From: Billgrantia tianxiuensis
GTDB lineage: Bacteria; Pseudomonadota; Gammaproteobacteria; Pseudomonadales; Halomonadaceae
DNA length: 64,000 nt
Assembly: GCF_009834345.1 (NCBI RefSeq)
Contig: NZ_CP035042.1
Coordinates: forward strand, 124,001-188,000
Reading direction: 5' to 3'
A program made the position numbers and the translations under genes. Positions 9,995 to 21,732 of this stretch are shown one piece after another. The first letter of the stretch is position 1. The number at the start of each line of letters is the position of its first letter. Under the pieces are notes generated by a model. It ran no database searches, had not been told where the DNA came from, and was given only the letters and a program-made list of their open reading frames with translations.

Positions 9995-10426
9995 ATGACA
10001 CTTCACCGTGGCGGCGTACTCGGCAACCGGCTGTTCGAGCGCCTGGCGGCAACCGAGCAGCCGGAGGGTACCGCTGCCGAGGCCAGCCTCACCGAGATCG
10101 TCGAGTCCATCAAGCGCCATCTGGTCGATCTACTCAACAGCCACCCGGGACACAGCGAATGCGCCCCCGAGCTGGGACTGCTCGACTTCAACGACGCGAC
10201 CATCGGCGTGCTCGATCTGGAGCGCAACATCCAGCGTGCCATTCGCCAGTGTATCGAGCGTTTCGAGCCTCGCGTCCGACGGGTAGAGGTCGAATCGCTG
10301 CCGCGTGGCAGCGACCCGCTGCAGCTGCGCTTTCAGGTGCATGCCACGGTGGAGCTCGGACGTGACCAGGGCGAGGCCACTATCGACCTTTTGCTCAACG
10401 ATAAACGCTATCAGTGCCTGAACTGA
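9995..10426 (+). CDS. tssE: T6SS baseplate subunit TssE (gp25-like)
   Basis: A 143-residue baseplate component related to phage T4 gp25, which nucleates sheath assembly. Visible: the N-terminal NRLFERLAA, a central SIKRHLVDLLNSHPGHSECAPELGLLDFND containing the EPR-like core region of the family, and IQRAIRQCIERFEPRVRRVEVESLP. Length fits TssE (130-150). It begins 15 bp after tssC with GGGGAGGG as a ribosome site, and the next gene tssF starts 60 bp on. Confidence 0.93.
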   Translation: MTLHRGGVLGNRLFERLAATEQPEGTAAEASLTEIVESIKRHLVDLLNSHPGHSECAPELGLLDFNDATIGVLDLERNIQRAIRQCIERFEPRVRRVEVESLPRGSDPLQLRFQVHATVELGRDQGEATIDLLLNDKRYQCLN

Positions 10427-10486
10427 GCAGCTGAGGCGAAAGAACGCAACAACACAAGAACACAAGCACCAGGGAACGAGGCGCGC

Positions 10487-12250
10487 ATGCTCAATCGATA
10501 CTACCGGGACGAGCTCGACTACCTGAAGCTGCAAGGACGGGAGTTCGCCGAGGCCAATCCTGGCCTCAGCCGCTTCCTCTCCGAGCGCAGCACCGACCCG
10601 GACGTCGAGCGCCTGTTGGAGGGGTTCGCCTTCCTCACTGGCCGCATGCGCGAGAAGGTCGAGGACGAGTTTCCCGAACTGACTCACTCGCTGATCGCCA
10701 TGCTGTGGCCCAATTACCTGCGTCCGGTGCCGAGCATGACGATCATGCAGTTCACGCCCCGGCAGGGGGCGTTGAGCGAGGACCAGAACGTAGCAGCGGG
10801 CACCCTGGTGGCAGCGCGGCCGATCGACGGCACCGCCTGCCGCTTTCGCACCTGTCACGACGTGACCCTCTATCCGCTGATTCATGCGGGGGTCGAGGCA
10901 CGGCATTCACGCGAGTCCTCGATCGTCGAACTCGCCCTCGACGTGGATGGCGATCAGCCTCTCGATACGCTGGGGGTCGACCACCTGCGCCTGCACCTGG
11001 GCGGGGGTGGCTATACCGCGCGCACCCTTTACCTGTGGTTGGGCCACTACCTTTCGCGCCTGGAACTGGAGATCGACGGTACCGTCGTACCGCTGCCTCG
11101 CGACATGCTCGCTCCGGTCGGCTTCGATCGCGAGCATGCGCTGCTGCCCTATCCGCGCAACGTCCATCAGGGCTATCGCATTCTGCAGGAGTACCTCTGT
11201 TTCCCCGAGGCGTTCCACTTCGTCGATCTGGTCGGGCTGGGCCGCCACCTGCCGCCGCGGCAAGCCCCGCGGATCGTGCTGCGCTTCGTCTTCTCGCGCA
11301 CGCTGCCGGCGGATGCCAAGGTGCGCGATGAGCACCTGGCGCTCTATTGCGCTCCGGCGATCAACCTGTTCAATCACGACGCCGATCCCATCGATCTCAA
11401 CGGCGAGCGCAGCGAATACCGCATTCGCCCCAGCAGCCGCTCAGCGGAGCACTTTGAGGTGTTCAGCGTCGACGCGGTACAGGGCTGGCTGGAGAGCGAC
11501 AGCGGCAAGCTGCGCGGCGAACCGCGTCACTATGTGCCGTTCGAGAGCTTCCAGCACCAGATCGAGCGCGACCGCGGCCGCGAGGCGCGCTACTTCCGGG
11601 TGCGCGTGCGCGACAGCCTGCGCGGCGACGGCTTCGATCACGACATCGCCTTCGTGCGCGGCGACGAGCAGGCCTGCCTGGGCATGCGCGAGACCGTCTC
11701 GCTGCGTCTGACCTGCAGCAACCGCGCCCTGCCCGAGCGGCTGGCGGTAGGGGATATCAGCGCCACCACCGACACCAGCCCAGTGATCGCCGCCTATCGC
11801 AACATCACCCGGCCCACGCCGGCGCTGCGGCCGACCCTGGACGGCAGCCTGCTATGGACGCTGATCTCCAACCTCTCGCTCAACTACCTGTCGCTGCTCG
11901 AGCGCGACGCCCTGTGCTCGATACTGCGCGCCTATGATTTTCGCGCTCTGGTCGACCGCCAGGCCGAGCGGATCTCGCAGAAGCGCCTGGCCGGGGTGGT
12001 GAGCATCGAAACCCGCTCCATCGACCGGCTCAAGCGTGGGCTGCCGGTACGCGGCCTGCGTTCGGTCATGACCCTGGATCAGGAAGCCTTCGGCGATGAG
12101 GGCAGCCTTTATCTCTTTGGCAGCGTGCTGGCGCGTTTCTTCTCGCTCTACGCCAGCATCAACTCGTTCCATGAACTGCACGTCGTCAATCGTCACAACC
12201 AGGAACGTTACGCATGGACCTTACAGTCGGGCCAACAACCCCTGATCTAG
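10487..12250 (+). CDS. tssF: T6SS baseplate wedge subunit TssF
   Basis: A 587-residue baseplate protein. The start MLNRYYRDELDYLKLQGREFAEANPGLSRFL is the characteristic TssF N-terminus, followed by DPDVERLLEGFAFLTGRMREKVEDEFPELTHSLIAMLWPNYLRPVPSM, one of the best conserved T6SS stretches. The C-terminal part (SVMTLDQEAFGDEGSLYLFGSVLARFFSLYASINSFHEL) is also typical. TssF forms a wedge with TssG and TssE on the cytosolic face of the membrane complex. Its end overlaps the tssG start by 37 bases, suggesting coupled translation. Confidence 0.96.
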   Translation: MLNRYYRDELDYLKLQGREFAEANPGLSRFLSERSTDPDVERLLEGFAFLTGRMREKVEDEFPELTHSLIAMLWPNYLRPVPSMTIMQFTPRQGALSEDQNVAAGTLVAARPIDGTACRFRTCHDVTLYPLIHAGVEARHSRESSIVELALDVDGDQPLDTLGVDHLRLHLGGGGYTARTLYLWLGHYLSRLELEIDGTVVPLPRDMLAPVGFDREHALLPYPRNVHQGYRILQEYLCFPEAFHFVDLVGLGRHLPPRQAPRIVLRFVFSRTLPADAKVRDEHLALYCAPAINLFNHDADPIDLNGERSEYRIRPSSRSAEHFEVFSVDAVQGWLESDSGKLRGEPRHYVPFESFQHQIERDRGREARYFRVRVRDSLRGDGFDHDIAFVRGDEQACLGMRETVSLRLTCSNRALPERLAVGDISATTDTSPVIAAYRNITRPTPALRPTLDGSLLWTLISNLSLNYLSLLERDALCSILRAYDFRALVDRQAERISQKRLAGVVSIETRSIDRLKRGLPVRGLRSVMTLDQEAFGDEGSLYLFGSVLARFFSLYASINSFHELHVVNRHNQERYAWTLQSGQQPLI

Positions 12251-13232
12251 CCCCGGCGGCCCTGATCGAGGGGGCCCGGCGCTACGATTTCTATCAGCTC
12301 GTCGAGCTGCTGCACCGTCACCACGACGACGACCTCGAGCGTGCCGCCAACGTGCGCCCGGGCCGCGAGCGGGTGCGTTTCAGCGCCTCGGCGTCACTCG
12401 GCTTCCCGGGTAGCGACGTGGTGGCGCTCGAGCCCCGCCCCAGCGGCGAGTATGCGCTGGAAGTGAGTTTCTTCGGCTTGCAGGGAGCCCAGTCGCCGCT
12501 ACCCGGCTACTACTTGGAGTCGCTGGCCCACGAGGCGGCCCACCACGAAGGGGTCGCCCGCGACTTCCTCGACTTCTTCAACCACCGCTTGCTGACCCTG
12601 GTGCATCGCAGCTGGCGCAAGTATCGCCACTACGTGCGCTACCAGGACGGCGCCAGCGACGGCTTCTCCGCCGCGGTGTTCGCCCTGGTAGGGCTGGCAG
12701 ACGAGGACCTGCGCGGCGAGACGCCTATCAACTGGGGCAAGATGCTCGCCTACGCCGGCCTGCTGGCGGGGCGCTCGCGCTCCCCGAGGTGGTCGAGAGC
12801 GTGGTCGGCCACTGCTTCGACCTCGACGACGTGAGCGTCGAGCAGTGGGTGCACCGCTGGGTCGAGATTCCCGAGGACCAGCGCAGCCGCACCGGCCTCG
12901 GTGGCATGACCCTGGGAGAGGACATGGTGGCCGGCGAGCGGGTCGCCGACGTGGGCGGCAAGTTTGCTCTATGCCTGAAAGGGCTCAGCCTCGCCCGCTT
13001 TCGCGACTTCCTGCCCGACGGCCGCGAACATGCGCCGCTCAAGACACTGGTCAGCTTCGTGCTGCGCGAGCCGCTGGCCTACGACCTCGAACTCGAGCTG
13101 CTGGAGAGTGCGGTGCAGCCCATGCGCCTTGGCGACCACGGCTGCTGTCAGCTCGGTTGGACCACTTTCGTCAATCCCGAATCCGGTGCCGCCTCGCGGC
13201 GACGCCGGGTGCGCATCCAGATGACGGGGTAA
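12214..13232 (+). CDS. tssG: T6SS baseplate subunit TssG (apparent -1 frameshift)
   Basis: The N-terminal half (12214 to about 12770: RRYDFYQLVELLHR, RVRFSASASLGFPGSDV, FGLQGAQSPLPGYYLESL) and the C-terminal half (about 12768-13232: LPEVVESVVGHCFDLDDVSVEQWVHRWVEIPEDQRSRTG, GDHGCCQLGWTTFV) are both typical TssG but lie in different frames. Restoring one base in CTGGCGGGGCGC near 12766-12771 joins them into a protein of about 339 residues, normal for TssG. The gene starts within tssF and ends 4 bp before the FHA gene. A single missing G or C in a run suggests a sequencing error rather than decay, since the rest of the cluster is intact. Confidence 0.88.
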
Positions 13233-13236
13233 ACCC

Positions 13237-14618
13237 ATGTCCTTTGTTACCCGACCCCAGGCCGCTGCAGATGCCGTGACGCTGGTGGTGATCAACAGCG
13301 AACGGCTGGAGGGGCGCTCCACCAGCAGCCATGTCTTCCCGGCCGCGGGGGGCACCCTGGGCAGCGCCGAGAGCGACGACTGGCTGCTGCAGGACCACGC
13401 CGGGCGCATCCGCCCGCGCATGCCGAGATCCGCCTGTCCGACGGTCAGTTCTGCCTGATCGACCGCAGTGGCCACACCTTCATCAACCACGCCACCCTGC
13501 CGCTTGGCCGCGATCGCCGGGTCGCCCTGCGCGACGGTGACGAACTCGGCCTCGGCGAGTACCGGGTGCGCGTGCACCTGGGCGACCGACAGGCCGGGCT
13601 ACCCGGCTCCCAGCCGCTCGCGACGTTGATCGATGCAGAGTACGAGGTGCTGGCGGACCAGGGCGTGGCGCCCTACCGCGCGATGGCGGCGGTGCCTTTT
13701 CCGCCGCCGCGTCGCGACGACCCCCTCGAGGCGCTGGGTGAAGCCACGCCGGGCTTCAGCCAGCGCGATCCGCTCACGGCGCTGTCCTGTGACGGCGAAC
13801 CGGAGGCCGAGGAAGGAACGCTGCTGGACACCCTCGAGGAGGCGGGCTGGGGGGAAGCCATACCACATGAACCGCAGGGGCGGCGCGAGGCGCCGTCGAC
13901 GAATCGACGATACGAGGACGAGTCACAGATGAACCGGGAAATGGACGAAGGGTTGTTGAACGATCTGGAACGCTCCGTCGGCGAGCAACTCGAGGAGCGC
14001 TGGCAGGATGCCGTGCCGTCGAGCGCCTCACCCGCCGGTACCGACCCGCTGCTCCGCGCCTTGGGGGCCGAGCTGCGCTTCGCCGACAGCGAGGAGCAGC
14101 TCAACTTCCTCGCCGAGGCCGGCCACACCCTGCGCGCCGCGATCGAGGGGCTGCAGGCGCTCCACCGGGCTCAGGACGATAGCCGCTATCCATTGCGCGA
14201 CCGCCGCCTGCAGCCGATCGAGGACAACCCGCTGCGCCTGGGCCAGCCCTACCGTGACACCGTGGAAACCCTGTTCTCCGCGCGCCGCAGCCCGGTGCAC
14301 CTCTCGGCGCCGGCCGCGGTGGCCGAATGCCTGAACCATCAGGGCCAGCACCAGGCGGCGGTGGAGGAGGCCATCGGCGAGGCGCTGCAGGCGATTCTCG
14401 ATGCCTTCGCTCCGCAGGCTTTGCTCAAGCGCTTCCACGCCTATCGCGGTGCCGGTAACCGGCTCGACGACGAGGGCAGCTGGGCCTGGGAGATGTACCG
14501 CCACTACTACCAGGAGCTCAACTCCGGCCGCCAGCAGGGCTTCGCCAAGCTGTTCTGGGAGGTGTTCGAGCAGGCCTACGACCAATCGGTGCGGCGCCAG
14601 CAGCGCGAAGCCAAGTGA
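13237..14618 (+). CDS. T6SS-associated FHA-domain protein (TagH/Fha; apparent -1 frameshift)
   Basis: The N-terminal forkhead-associated domain is split: residues 1-60 read in one frame (VINSERLEGRSTSSHVFPAAGGTLGSAESDDWLLQD) and continue in another from about 13419 (HAEIRLSDGQFCLIDRSGHTFINHATLPLGRD). One base is missing near 13416-13421. Joined, the protein has about 460 residues: FHA domain (about 10-95), an acidic variable linker, and the T6SS-FHA C-terminal domain (LLRALGAELR through FWEVFEQAYDQSVRRQQREAK). FHA domains bind phosphothreonine; in clusters with PpkA kinase this activates assembly. No ppkA or pppA is in the window, as in the V. cholerae vas cluster. Confidence 0.85.
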
Positions 14619-14644
14619 ACACAACAAGACGGGACGCAGGAAAC

Positions 14645-15199
14645 ATGAGCACAAGACTTTTGCGCGCAAGCAAGGCCTCGGAGCGCTCCTTGGCGTGGCT
14701 GGCGGTGCTGCTGATGGCGTTGGTGCTGAGCGGTTGCACCACCGCCAGCAAGACCTGGCAGGTGATGCGTGATCCCTCGATCCCGGTGGGCTATCCGGAG
14801 GATCGTCCGAGCCGGGTCGACCTCGCCATGCTGGCGGAGTTCGACGTCAACCCCAATTTCGAGGGCGACGGTACGCCGCTGCGCTTCCAGATCCTGCAGC
14901 TCAAGGACGACTCGATGCTGATGGCGGCCGACCATCATCAGCTGCGCGATGACCTGGAAGGCGCCTTGGGTACCAACTACCTGACTCACGACGATTTCAC
15001 CCTGCTGCCCGGGCAGTGGAAGTTCTACGAACCGTTCGAAATCGATGAGGAGACCCGCTACATCGGCTTGATCGCCTTCTACAGCGACCCCGACCAGGCC
15101 GAATGGAAGAAGGTGGTGAAGGTCGCCTCGCGCAGCGAGGACTACCACCTGCTGGTGCACCTGCGTGCCAGCGAGGCCGAACTGAGGAAGGAAGACTGA
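14645..15199 (+). CDS. tssJ: T6SS outer-membrane lipoprotein TssJ
   Basis: A 184-residue lipoprotein. The ATG at 14645 (MSTRLLRASK) follows CAGGAAAC; an in-frame ATG at 14615 would overlap the previous gene end. A signal peptide with the hydrophobic core LAWLAVLLMALVL ends in the lipobox LSGC, with the acylated cysteine at residue 31. The mature part (DVNPNFEGDGTPLRFQILQLKDDSMLMAADHHQL) is typical TssJ, which anchors the TssLM membrane complex to the outer membrane. The stop codon overlaps the tssK start (TGATG). Confidence 0.93.
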   Translation: MSTRLLRASKASERSLAWLAVLLMALVLSGCTTASKTWQVMRDPSIPVGYPEDRPSRVDLAMLAEFDVNPNFEGDGTPLRFQILQLKDDSMLMAADHHQLRDDLEGALGTNYLTHDDFTLLPGQWKFYEPFEIDEETRYIGLIAFYSDPDQAEWKKVVKVASRSEDYHLLVHLRASEAELRKED

Positions 15200-16533
15200 T
15201 GGCCAGCCGCAACCGAGTGGTATGGAGCGAGGGTCTGTTCATCAAGCCGCAGCACTTCCAGCAGCAGCAGCGCAGCCTGGAAGGCTTGCTCGAGGCGCGG
15301 CTGCGCGGTATCAGTCACACCCTCTACGGCTTCCAGACCCTGGAACTCAATGCCGAATACCTGAGTTTCGGGCGCATCGCCATCAGCCGCGCCAGCGGCG
15401 TGATGCCCGACGGCACGGCGTTCCAGCTGCCCGATGACGACATCGAGCCGCAGCCACTGGAGATCGATGACGCCGGTATCGCCAACCAGCTCGTCTACCT
15501 GTGCCTGCCGCTGGCCACCGATGCGGTGGGTGAGGTGCGCTGGCCCGACGACAATCTGCCGACCCGCTATCGCCTGGCCCAGCGCAGCGTGCGCGACCTG
15601 CACTCCCGCGACGGCGACACCGCGATGCTCGACGTCGCCCGGGTCGCCCCCAGGCTGCTGCTCGAGCGCGACGACCGCAGTGCCTACACCTGCCTGGCGG
15701 TGGCGCGCATTCACGAGCGTCGCCCCGATGGCAGCCTGGTGCTCGACGAGCAGTTCATTCCCACCCTGCTCAACGTCCAGGCGGCGCCGGTACTGCAGCG
15801 CTTCGTCGGCGAGATGGCTGGGCTGATGCGCGAGCGCGCGCGCAACATCGCCCATCGCCTGGCCTCGCCGCACCAGGCTGGCGTGGCCGACGTCTCCGAC
15901 TTCATGCTGCTGCAGCTGCTCAACCGCGCCCAGCCGCGCTTCCAGCATCTGGCGCGCCTGGGGCACCTGCACCCGGAGCGGCTGTTCGCCACCATGCTGG
16001 AGACCGCCAGCGAGCTGGTGACTTTTACCGACGAGTCGCGCCTTCCGCCGGAGTACCCGGCCTATGACCATGACCACCCCGAGCGTGCCTTCCGCCTGCT
16101 GATGCAGAGCCTGCGTCAGGCGCTCTCCACAGTGCTCGAGCCTCGTGCGCTGGCGATCCAGCTGCAGTCGCGGCGCTACGGCCTGCTGGTGGCCCCGCTG
16201 GCAGACCCGGCCCTGCTCGACAGTGCCGACTTCATCCTTGCGGTGCGCGCCGACATGCCCAACGAGCGGCTGCGCAAGCTGTTCCTGCAGCAGACCAAGG
16301 TGGCCAGCGTCGAGCGCATTCGCGATCTCATCAGCCTGCAGCTGCCCGGCGTGCCGCTCGAGCCGCTGCCGGTGGCCCCGCGCGAACTGCCCTATCACGC
16401 CGGCTACAGCTACTTCCGCCTCGACCGGCAGAGCCAGGCCTGGAGCATGCTCGATGGCGCCAGCGGCTTCGCCTTTCACGTGGCGGGGGAATTTCCGGGG
16501 CTGGAGCTGCAGTTCTGGGCGATCAGGAGCTAA
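15199..16533 (+). CDS. tssK: T6SS baseplate-membrane connector TssK
   Basis: A 444-residue cytosolic trimeric protein linking the baseplate to TssL/TssM; its fold is related to phage receptor-binding proteins. The start MASRNRVVWSEGLFIKPQHFQQQQR is the hallmark TssK N-terminus, and YSYFRLDRQSQAWSMLDGASGFAFHVAGEFPGLELQFWAIR is the typical end. Length is standard (440-450). The ATG overlaps the tssJ stop codon and tssL begins 3 bp after the tssK stop, so tssJKL are tightly coupled. Confidence 0.96.
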   Translation: MASRNRVVWSEGLFIKPQHFQQQQRSLEGLLEARLRGISHTLYGFQTLELNAEYLSFGRIAISRASGVMPDGTAFQLPDDDIEPQPLEIDDAGIANQLVYLCLPLATDAVGEVRWPDDNLPTRYRLAQRSVRDLHSRDGDTAMLDVARVAPRLLLERDDRSAYTCLAVARIHERRPDGSLVLDEQFIPTLLNVQAAPVLQRFVGEMAGLMRERARNIAHRLASPHQAGVADVSDFMLLQLLNRAQPRFQHLARLGHLHPERLFATMLETASELVTFTDESRLPPEYPAYDHDHPERAFRLLMQSLRQALSTVLEPRALAIQLQSRRYGLLVAPLADPALLDSADFILAVRADMPNERLRKLFLQQTKVASVERIRDLISLQLPGVPLEPLPVAPRELPYHAGYSYFRLDRQSQAWSMLDGASGFAFHVAGEFPGLELQFWAIRS

Positions 16534-16536
16534 GCC

Positions 16537-17381
16537 ATGCAAGAACTTGCCACCACGCAACACGAACCCGAGGTTGGCGCCGTGGCGCGCTACGCCGCCA
16601 CTCGTCACGAGGACCGCATCGACGAACGCGGTCTGGAGCGGCTGATCCACAGCCACGCCGAGCAACTCGATGCCGACGAGGACTACTGGTTCCGCCTGCG
16701 CGGCCATAACCTCAACCCGCTGGTGGATGCCGCCAGTTCGCTGTTGGGCATGGTGCTGCGGGTGCGCCAGCTCGACGGCATGAGCGACATCGACCGGCTC
16801 TACCGCCAGGTGGTCGACGAGATCGCGGCGATCGAGATCGAACTCACCGAGCAGGGCTACGACCGCCCCACGCTGTTGGCCTTCCGCTACGTGCTCTGTT
16901 CGTTCATCGACGAAGCGGTGATGGGCACGCCCTGGGGCCAGCAGAGCCGCTGGGCCGAGCACTCGCTGCTGACTCGCTTCCACAACGAGACCTGGGGCGG
17001 CGAGAAGGTCTTCTCGATCCTCGCCCGGCTGCAGCAGGAGCCGCAGCGCTACCGCGACATGCTGGCGTTCATCTACCTCTGTCTGTGCCTCGGTTTCGAG
17101 GGCGCTACAAGGTCATGGACCACGGTCGCGAGGAGTACGAACACATCGTGCGCACCCTCGGCGACCAGTTGGCAGCACTCGGCGACACCCCCGACGACAG
17201 CCTGACCCAGCCGCTCGACAATGTCGTGCCGGGCCGTCGCCACCGCGGCCGTGGCCTGCCGGTGTGGGGCGTCTTCGCGCTGTTCGCCGTCGCCATGGTC
17301 GGTGCCTACCTGGGCTTCGCTTGGTCGCTCGACCAGCAGGCAGCCCAGGTCGGCACCCTTCTCGACCAGATCACTCGTTAG
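16537..17381 (+). CDS. tssL: T6SS inner-membrane protein TssL/DotU (apparent -1 frameshift)
   Basis: Residues 1-190 (NPLVDAASSLLGMVLRVRQL, YVLCSFIDEAVMGTPWG, LLTRFHNETWGGEKVFSIL, LAFIYLCLCLGFEG) are the DotU cytosolic domain. The conserved continuation RYKVMDHGREEYEHIVRTL is in the next frame from 17103. One C is missing in GGCGC at 17101-17105. Joined, the protein has about 281 residues, ending with a single transmembrane helix (VWGVFALFAVAMVGAYLGFAWSL) and a short periplasmic tail, the normal TssL topology. It stabilises TssM and contacts TssK. clpV starts 8 bp after its stop. Confidence 0.9.
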
Positions 17382-17389
17382 GAGACACC

Positions 17390-20125
17390 ATGCTCAGGGT
17401 AGAGCTACCCGCGCTCATCGGCCGCCTCAACGCCATTTCCCGTCAAGGCTTGGAACAGGCCGCGTTGCTGTGTGCCGAACAGCAGGCCCCCGAGGTCACT
17501 GCTGGCCACTTGCTGCTGGCGCTGATCGATCAGCCCCTTTGCGACCTGCGCTGTCTGCTCGACGGACAGGGCGTCGACCTCCACGAGCTGCGCGCGCGGC
17601 TGGCCGAGGAGACCCGCCCGCCGCGGGACCTGGCCGTCACCACGCCGAGCTTCTCGCCGCTGCTGGTCGAGCTGCTGCAGGACGCCTGGCTGCTGGCGAC
17701 GACCGAATTCAGCTATGACAGCCTGCGCAGCGGCCTGATCTTCACCGCCATGCTGCACAACACCGGGCGCTATGTGGGGCCGCGCAGTGCCGCGCTGCTG
17801 GCCGAAATCAACCGTGAAGGGCTGCGTCGCGGCTTCGAGCGACTGGCCGCCGACTCCGCCGAAGCGCCCCGCGCCGAGTCCGGCGATGCCGGTCGTCGCC
17901 CGGCCCAGGCCGCCCAGGGCGACAGCGCCCTGGCACGCTTCGCCACCTCGCTCACCGAGCAGGCCCGGCGCGGCGAGCTCGACCCGGTGCTGTGCCGCGA
18001 CCCCGAGATCGACCAGATGCTCGACATCCTCGGTCGTAGGCGCAAGAACAACCCCATCGTCATCGGCGATGCCGGGGTGGGCAAGAGCGCCGTGGTCGAG
18101 GGGCTCGCCGCCCGTATCGTCGAAGGTCGCGTGCCGGCGGCGCTGGCCGACGTCGAGCTGATGAGTCTCGATCTCGGCGCGCTGCAGGCTGGCGCCGCGG
18201 TGAAGGGCGAGTTCGAGAAGCGCCTCAAGGCGGTGATCGAGGAGGTCAAGGCCGCGCCCCGGCCGATCCTGCTGTTCATCGACGAGGCCCACACCTTGAT
18301 CGGTGCCGGCAACCAGGAGGGCGGCGGCGATGCCGCCAACCTGCTCAAGCCGGCCCTGGCCCGCGGCGAACTGCGCACCATCGCCGCGACCACCTGGCGC
18401 GAGTACAAGAAGTATTTCGAGAAGGACCCGGCGCTGTCGCGACGCTTCCAGCCGGTGGCCCTGGCCGAGCCCAGCATCGACCAGGCACTGGTGATCCTGC
18501 GTGGCCTGCGCGACACCTACGAGACCGCCCACGGCGTGCTGGTCGGCGACAGCGGCCTGCGTGCCGCCGCCGAACTCTCGGCACGCTACCTGGCCGGCCG
18601 CAAGCTGCCCGACAAGGCGATCGACGTGCTCGACACCGCCTGCGCACGGCTCTCCCAGGCGCTGGATACCCCGCCGCGCCGGCTCAGCCATCTCAAGAGC
18701 GAGCATATCGCCGCCCAGCGCGAGCGCGAGCAGCTCGATCGCGAGCGCCTACTGGGGCGCACCCCCGATGCCGCCCGCGAGGCCGAACTCGACGCCCGCC
18801 TGGCGCGGCTGGAAGAAGAGGTCGAACGGCTCGAGGCGGCCTGGGCTGACCAGCGCGAGTGCGTCGATGCCATCATCGCCCTGCATCGCCAACTGCTCGA
18901 TGCGGGCAGGAATGAGGCCGCCGTCGAGCAGGCCAGTGCCGAGGCCGAGGCGGTGATCGATGGCGAAATCGATGAAGAGAGCGACGCTGACAGCACAATC
19001 GACGGCGAAGCGGTGGCTGACACGGTTGAGTCGGATGACTCAGCCGCTGTTGTCGATCCGCATGCCCAACTGGCCGCCCACGAGGCGCGCCTGGCCGAGC
19101 TGCAACAGGAGTTCGCGCTGGTCAACGCCAGCGTCGAGGAGGCGCAGATCGCCCAGGTCATCGGCGACTGGACCGGCGTGCCGGTGGAGCGCATGACCAG
19201 CGACGAGCTGACCCGCCTCACCGAGCTGCCCGAGCACCTCAGCCGGCTGGTGCAGGGCCAGGACACGGCCATCCAGCGCGTGCACCGCCATCTGCTCACC
19301 GCACGCGCCGACCTGCGCCGCCCCGGCCGCCCGCTGGGCGCCTTCCTGCTGGTCGGCCCCAGCGGCGTGGGCAAGACCGAGACCGTGGTACAGATCGCCG
19401 AACGGCTCTATGGCGGTCGCCAGTTCCTCACCACCATCAACATGTCCGAGTACCAGGAGAAGCACACCGTGTCGCGGCTGATCGGCTCGCCGCCGGGCTA
19501 CGTGGGCTTCGGCGAGGGTGGCCTGTTGACCGAGGCGATCCGCCAGCGTCCCTACTCGGTGGTACTGCTCGATGAGGTCGAGAAGGCCCATCCGGACGTG
19601 CTCAACCTGTTCTACCAGGCCTTCGACAAGGGCGAGCTGGCCGATGGCGAAGGGCGCCTGATCGACTGCAAGAACGTGGTGTTCTTCCTCACCTCCAACC
19701 TGGGCTATGAGGCTATCGTCGCCCACGCCGACGACCCTGCGGCGCTGGACGATGCCCTCTACCCGGTGCTGGCGGGCTTCTTCAAGCCGGCGTTGCTGGC
19801 GCGCATGGAGGTGGTGCCTTACTTCCCGCTGGGCGCCGATACCCTGCGCGACATCGTGGCGGCCAAGCTCGACACCCTGGCCGAGCGCATCCGCACGCGC
19901 CACCGCCAGGCCGAGGTGGTGCTCGACGACAGCCTGCGCGACGCCATCTGTGCGCGCGCTACGCGCAGCGAGAACGGCGCGCGCATGCTCGAGTCGGTAA
20001 TCGACGGTGAGCTGCTGCCGCCGGTGTCGCGGGCGCTGCTCGACCGCCTGGCGCGGCGCGAGCCGGTCACCCGGGTAGCGCTGGGTGTCGACGAGGCGGG
20101 CGCGTTCACGGCGGAGGTGGTGTAG
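17390..20125 (+). CDS. clpV: T6SS AAA+ ATPase ClpV (TssH)
   Basis: A 911-residue hexameric unfoldase that disassembles contracted TssBC sheaths. The ATG at 17390 follows GGAGACACC. Domain order: Clp N domain (1-140), AAA1 with Walker A GDAGVGKSAVVEG near residue 227 and Walker B ILLFIDEAHTLIGAG, a middle coiled coil, AAA2 with Walker A GPSGVGKTETVV near 654 and YSVVLLDEVEKAHPDVLN, and the C-terminal D2-small domain. An acidic insertion rich in Asp and Glu (about residues 512-560) interrupts the middle domain. Length is near the family norm of 870-900 plus this insertion. Confidence 0.95.
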   Translation: MLRVELPALIGRLNAISRQGLEQAALLCAEQQAPEVTAGHLLLALIDQPLCDLRCLLDGQGVDLHELRARLAEETRPPRDLAVTTPSFSPLLVELLQDAWLLATTEFSYDSLRSGLIFTAMLHNTGRYVGPRSAALLAEINREGLRRGFERLAADSAEAPRAESGDAGRRPAQAAQGDSALARFATSLTEQARRGELDPVLCRDPEIDQMLDILGRRRKNNPIVIGDAGVGKSAVVEGLAARIVEGRVPAALADVELMSLDLGALQAGAAVKGEFEKRLKAVIEEVKAAPRPILLFIDEAHTLIGAGNQEGGGDAANLLKPALARGELRTIAATTWREYKKYFEKDPALSRRFQPVALAEPSIDQALVILRGLRDTYETAHGVLVGDSGLRAAAELSARYLAGRKLPDKAIDVLDTACARLSQALDTPPRRLSHLKSEHIAAQREREQLDRERLLGRTPDAAREAELDARLARLEEEVERLEAAWADQRECVDAIIALHRQLLDAGRNEAAVEQASAEAEAVIDGEIDEESDADSTIDGEAVADTVESDDSAAVVDPHAQLAAHEARLAELQQEFALVNASVEEAQIAQVIGDWTGVPVERMTSDELTRLTELPEHLSRLVQGQDTAIQRVHRHLLTARADLRRPGRPLGAFLLVGPSGVGKTETVVQIAERLYGGRQFLTTINMSEYQEKHTVSRLIGSPPGYVGFGEGGLLTEAIRQRPYSVVLLDEVEKAHPDVLNLFYQAFDKGELADGEGRLIDCKNVVFFLTSNLGYEAIVAHADDPAALDDALYPVLAGFFKPALLARMEVVPYFPLGADTLRDIVAAKLDTLAERIRTRHRQAEVVLDDSLRDAICARATRSENGARMLESVIDGELLPPVSRALLDRLARREPVTRVALGVDEAGAFTAEVV

Positions 20126-20128
20126 GCG

Positions 20129-21728
<1,600 letters not shown>

Positions 21729-21732
<4 letters not shown>

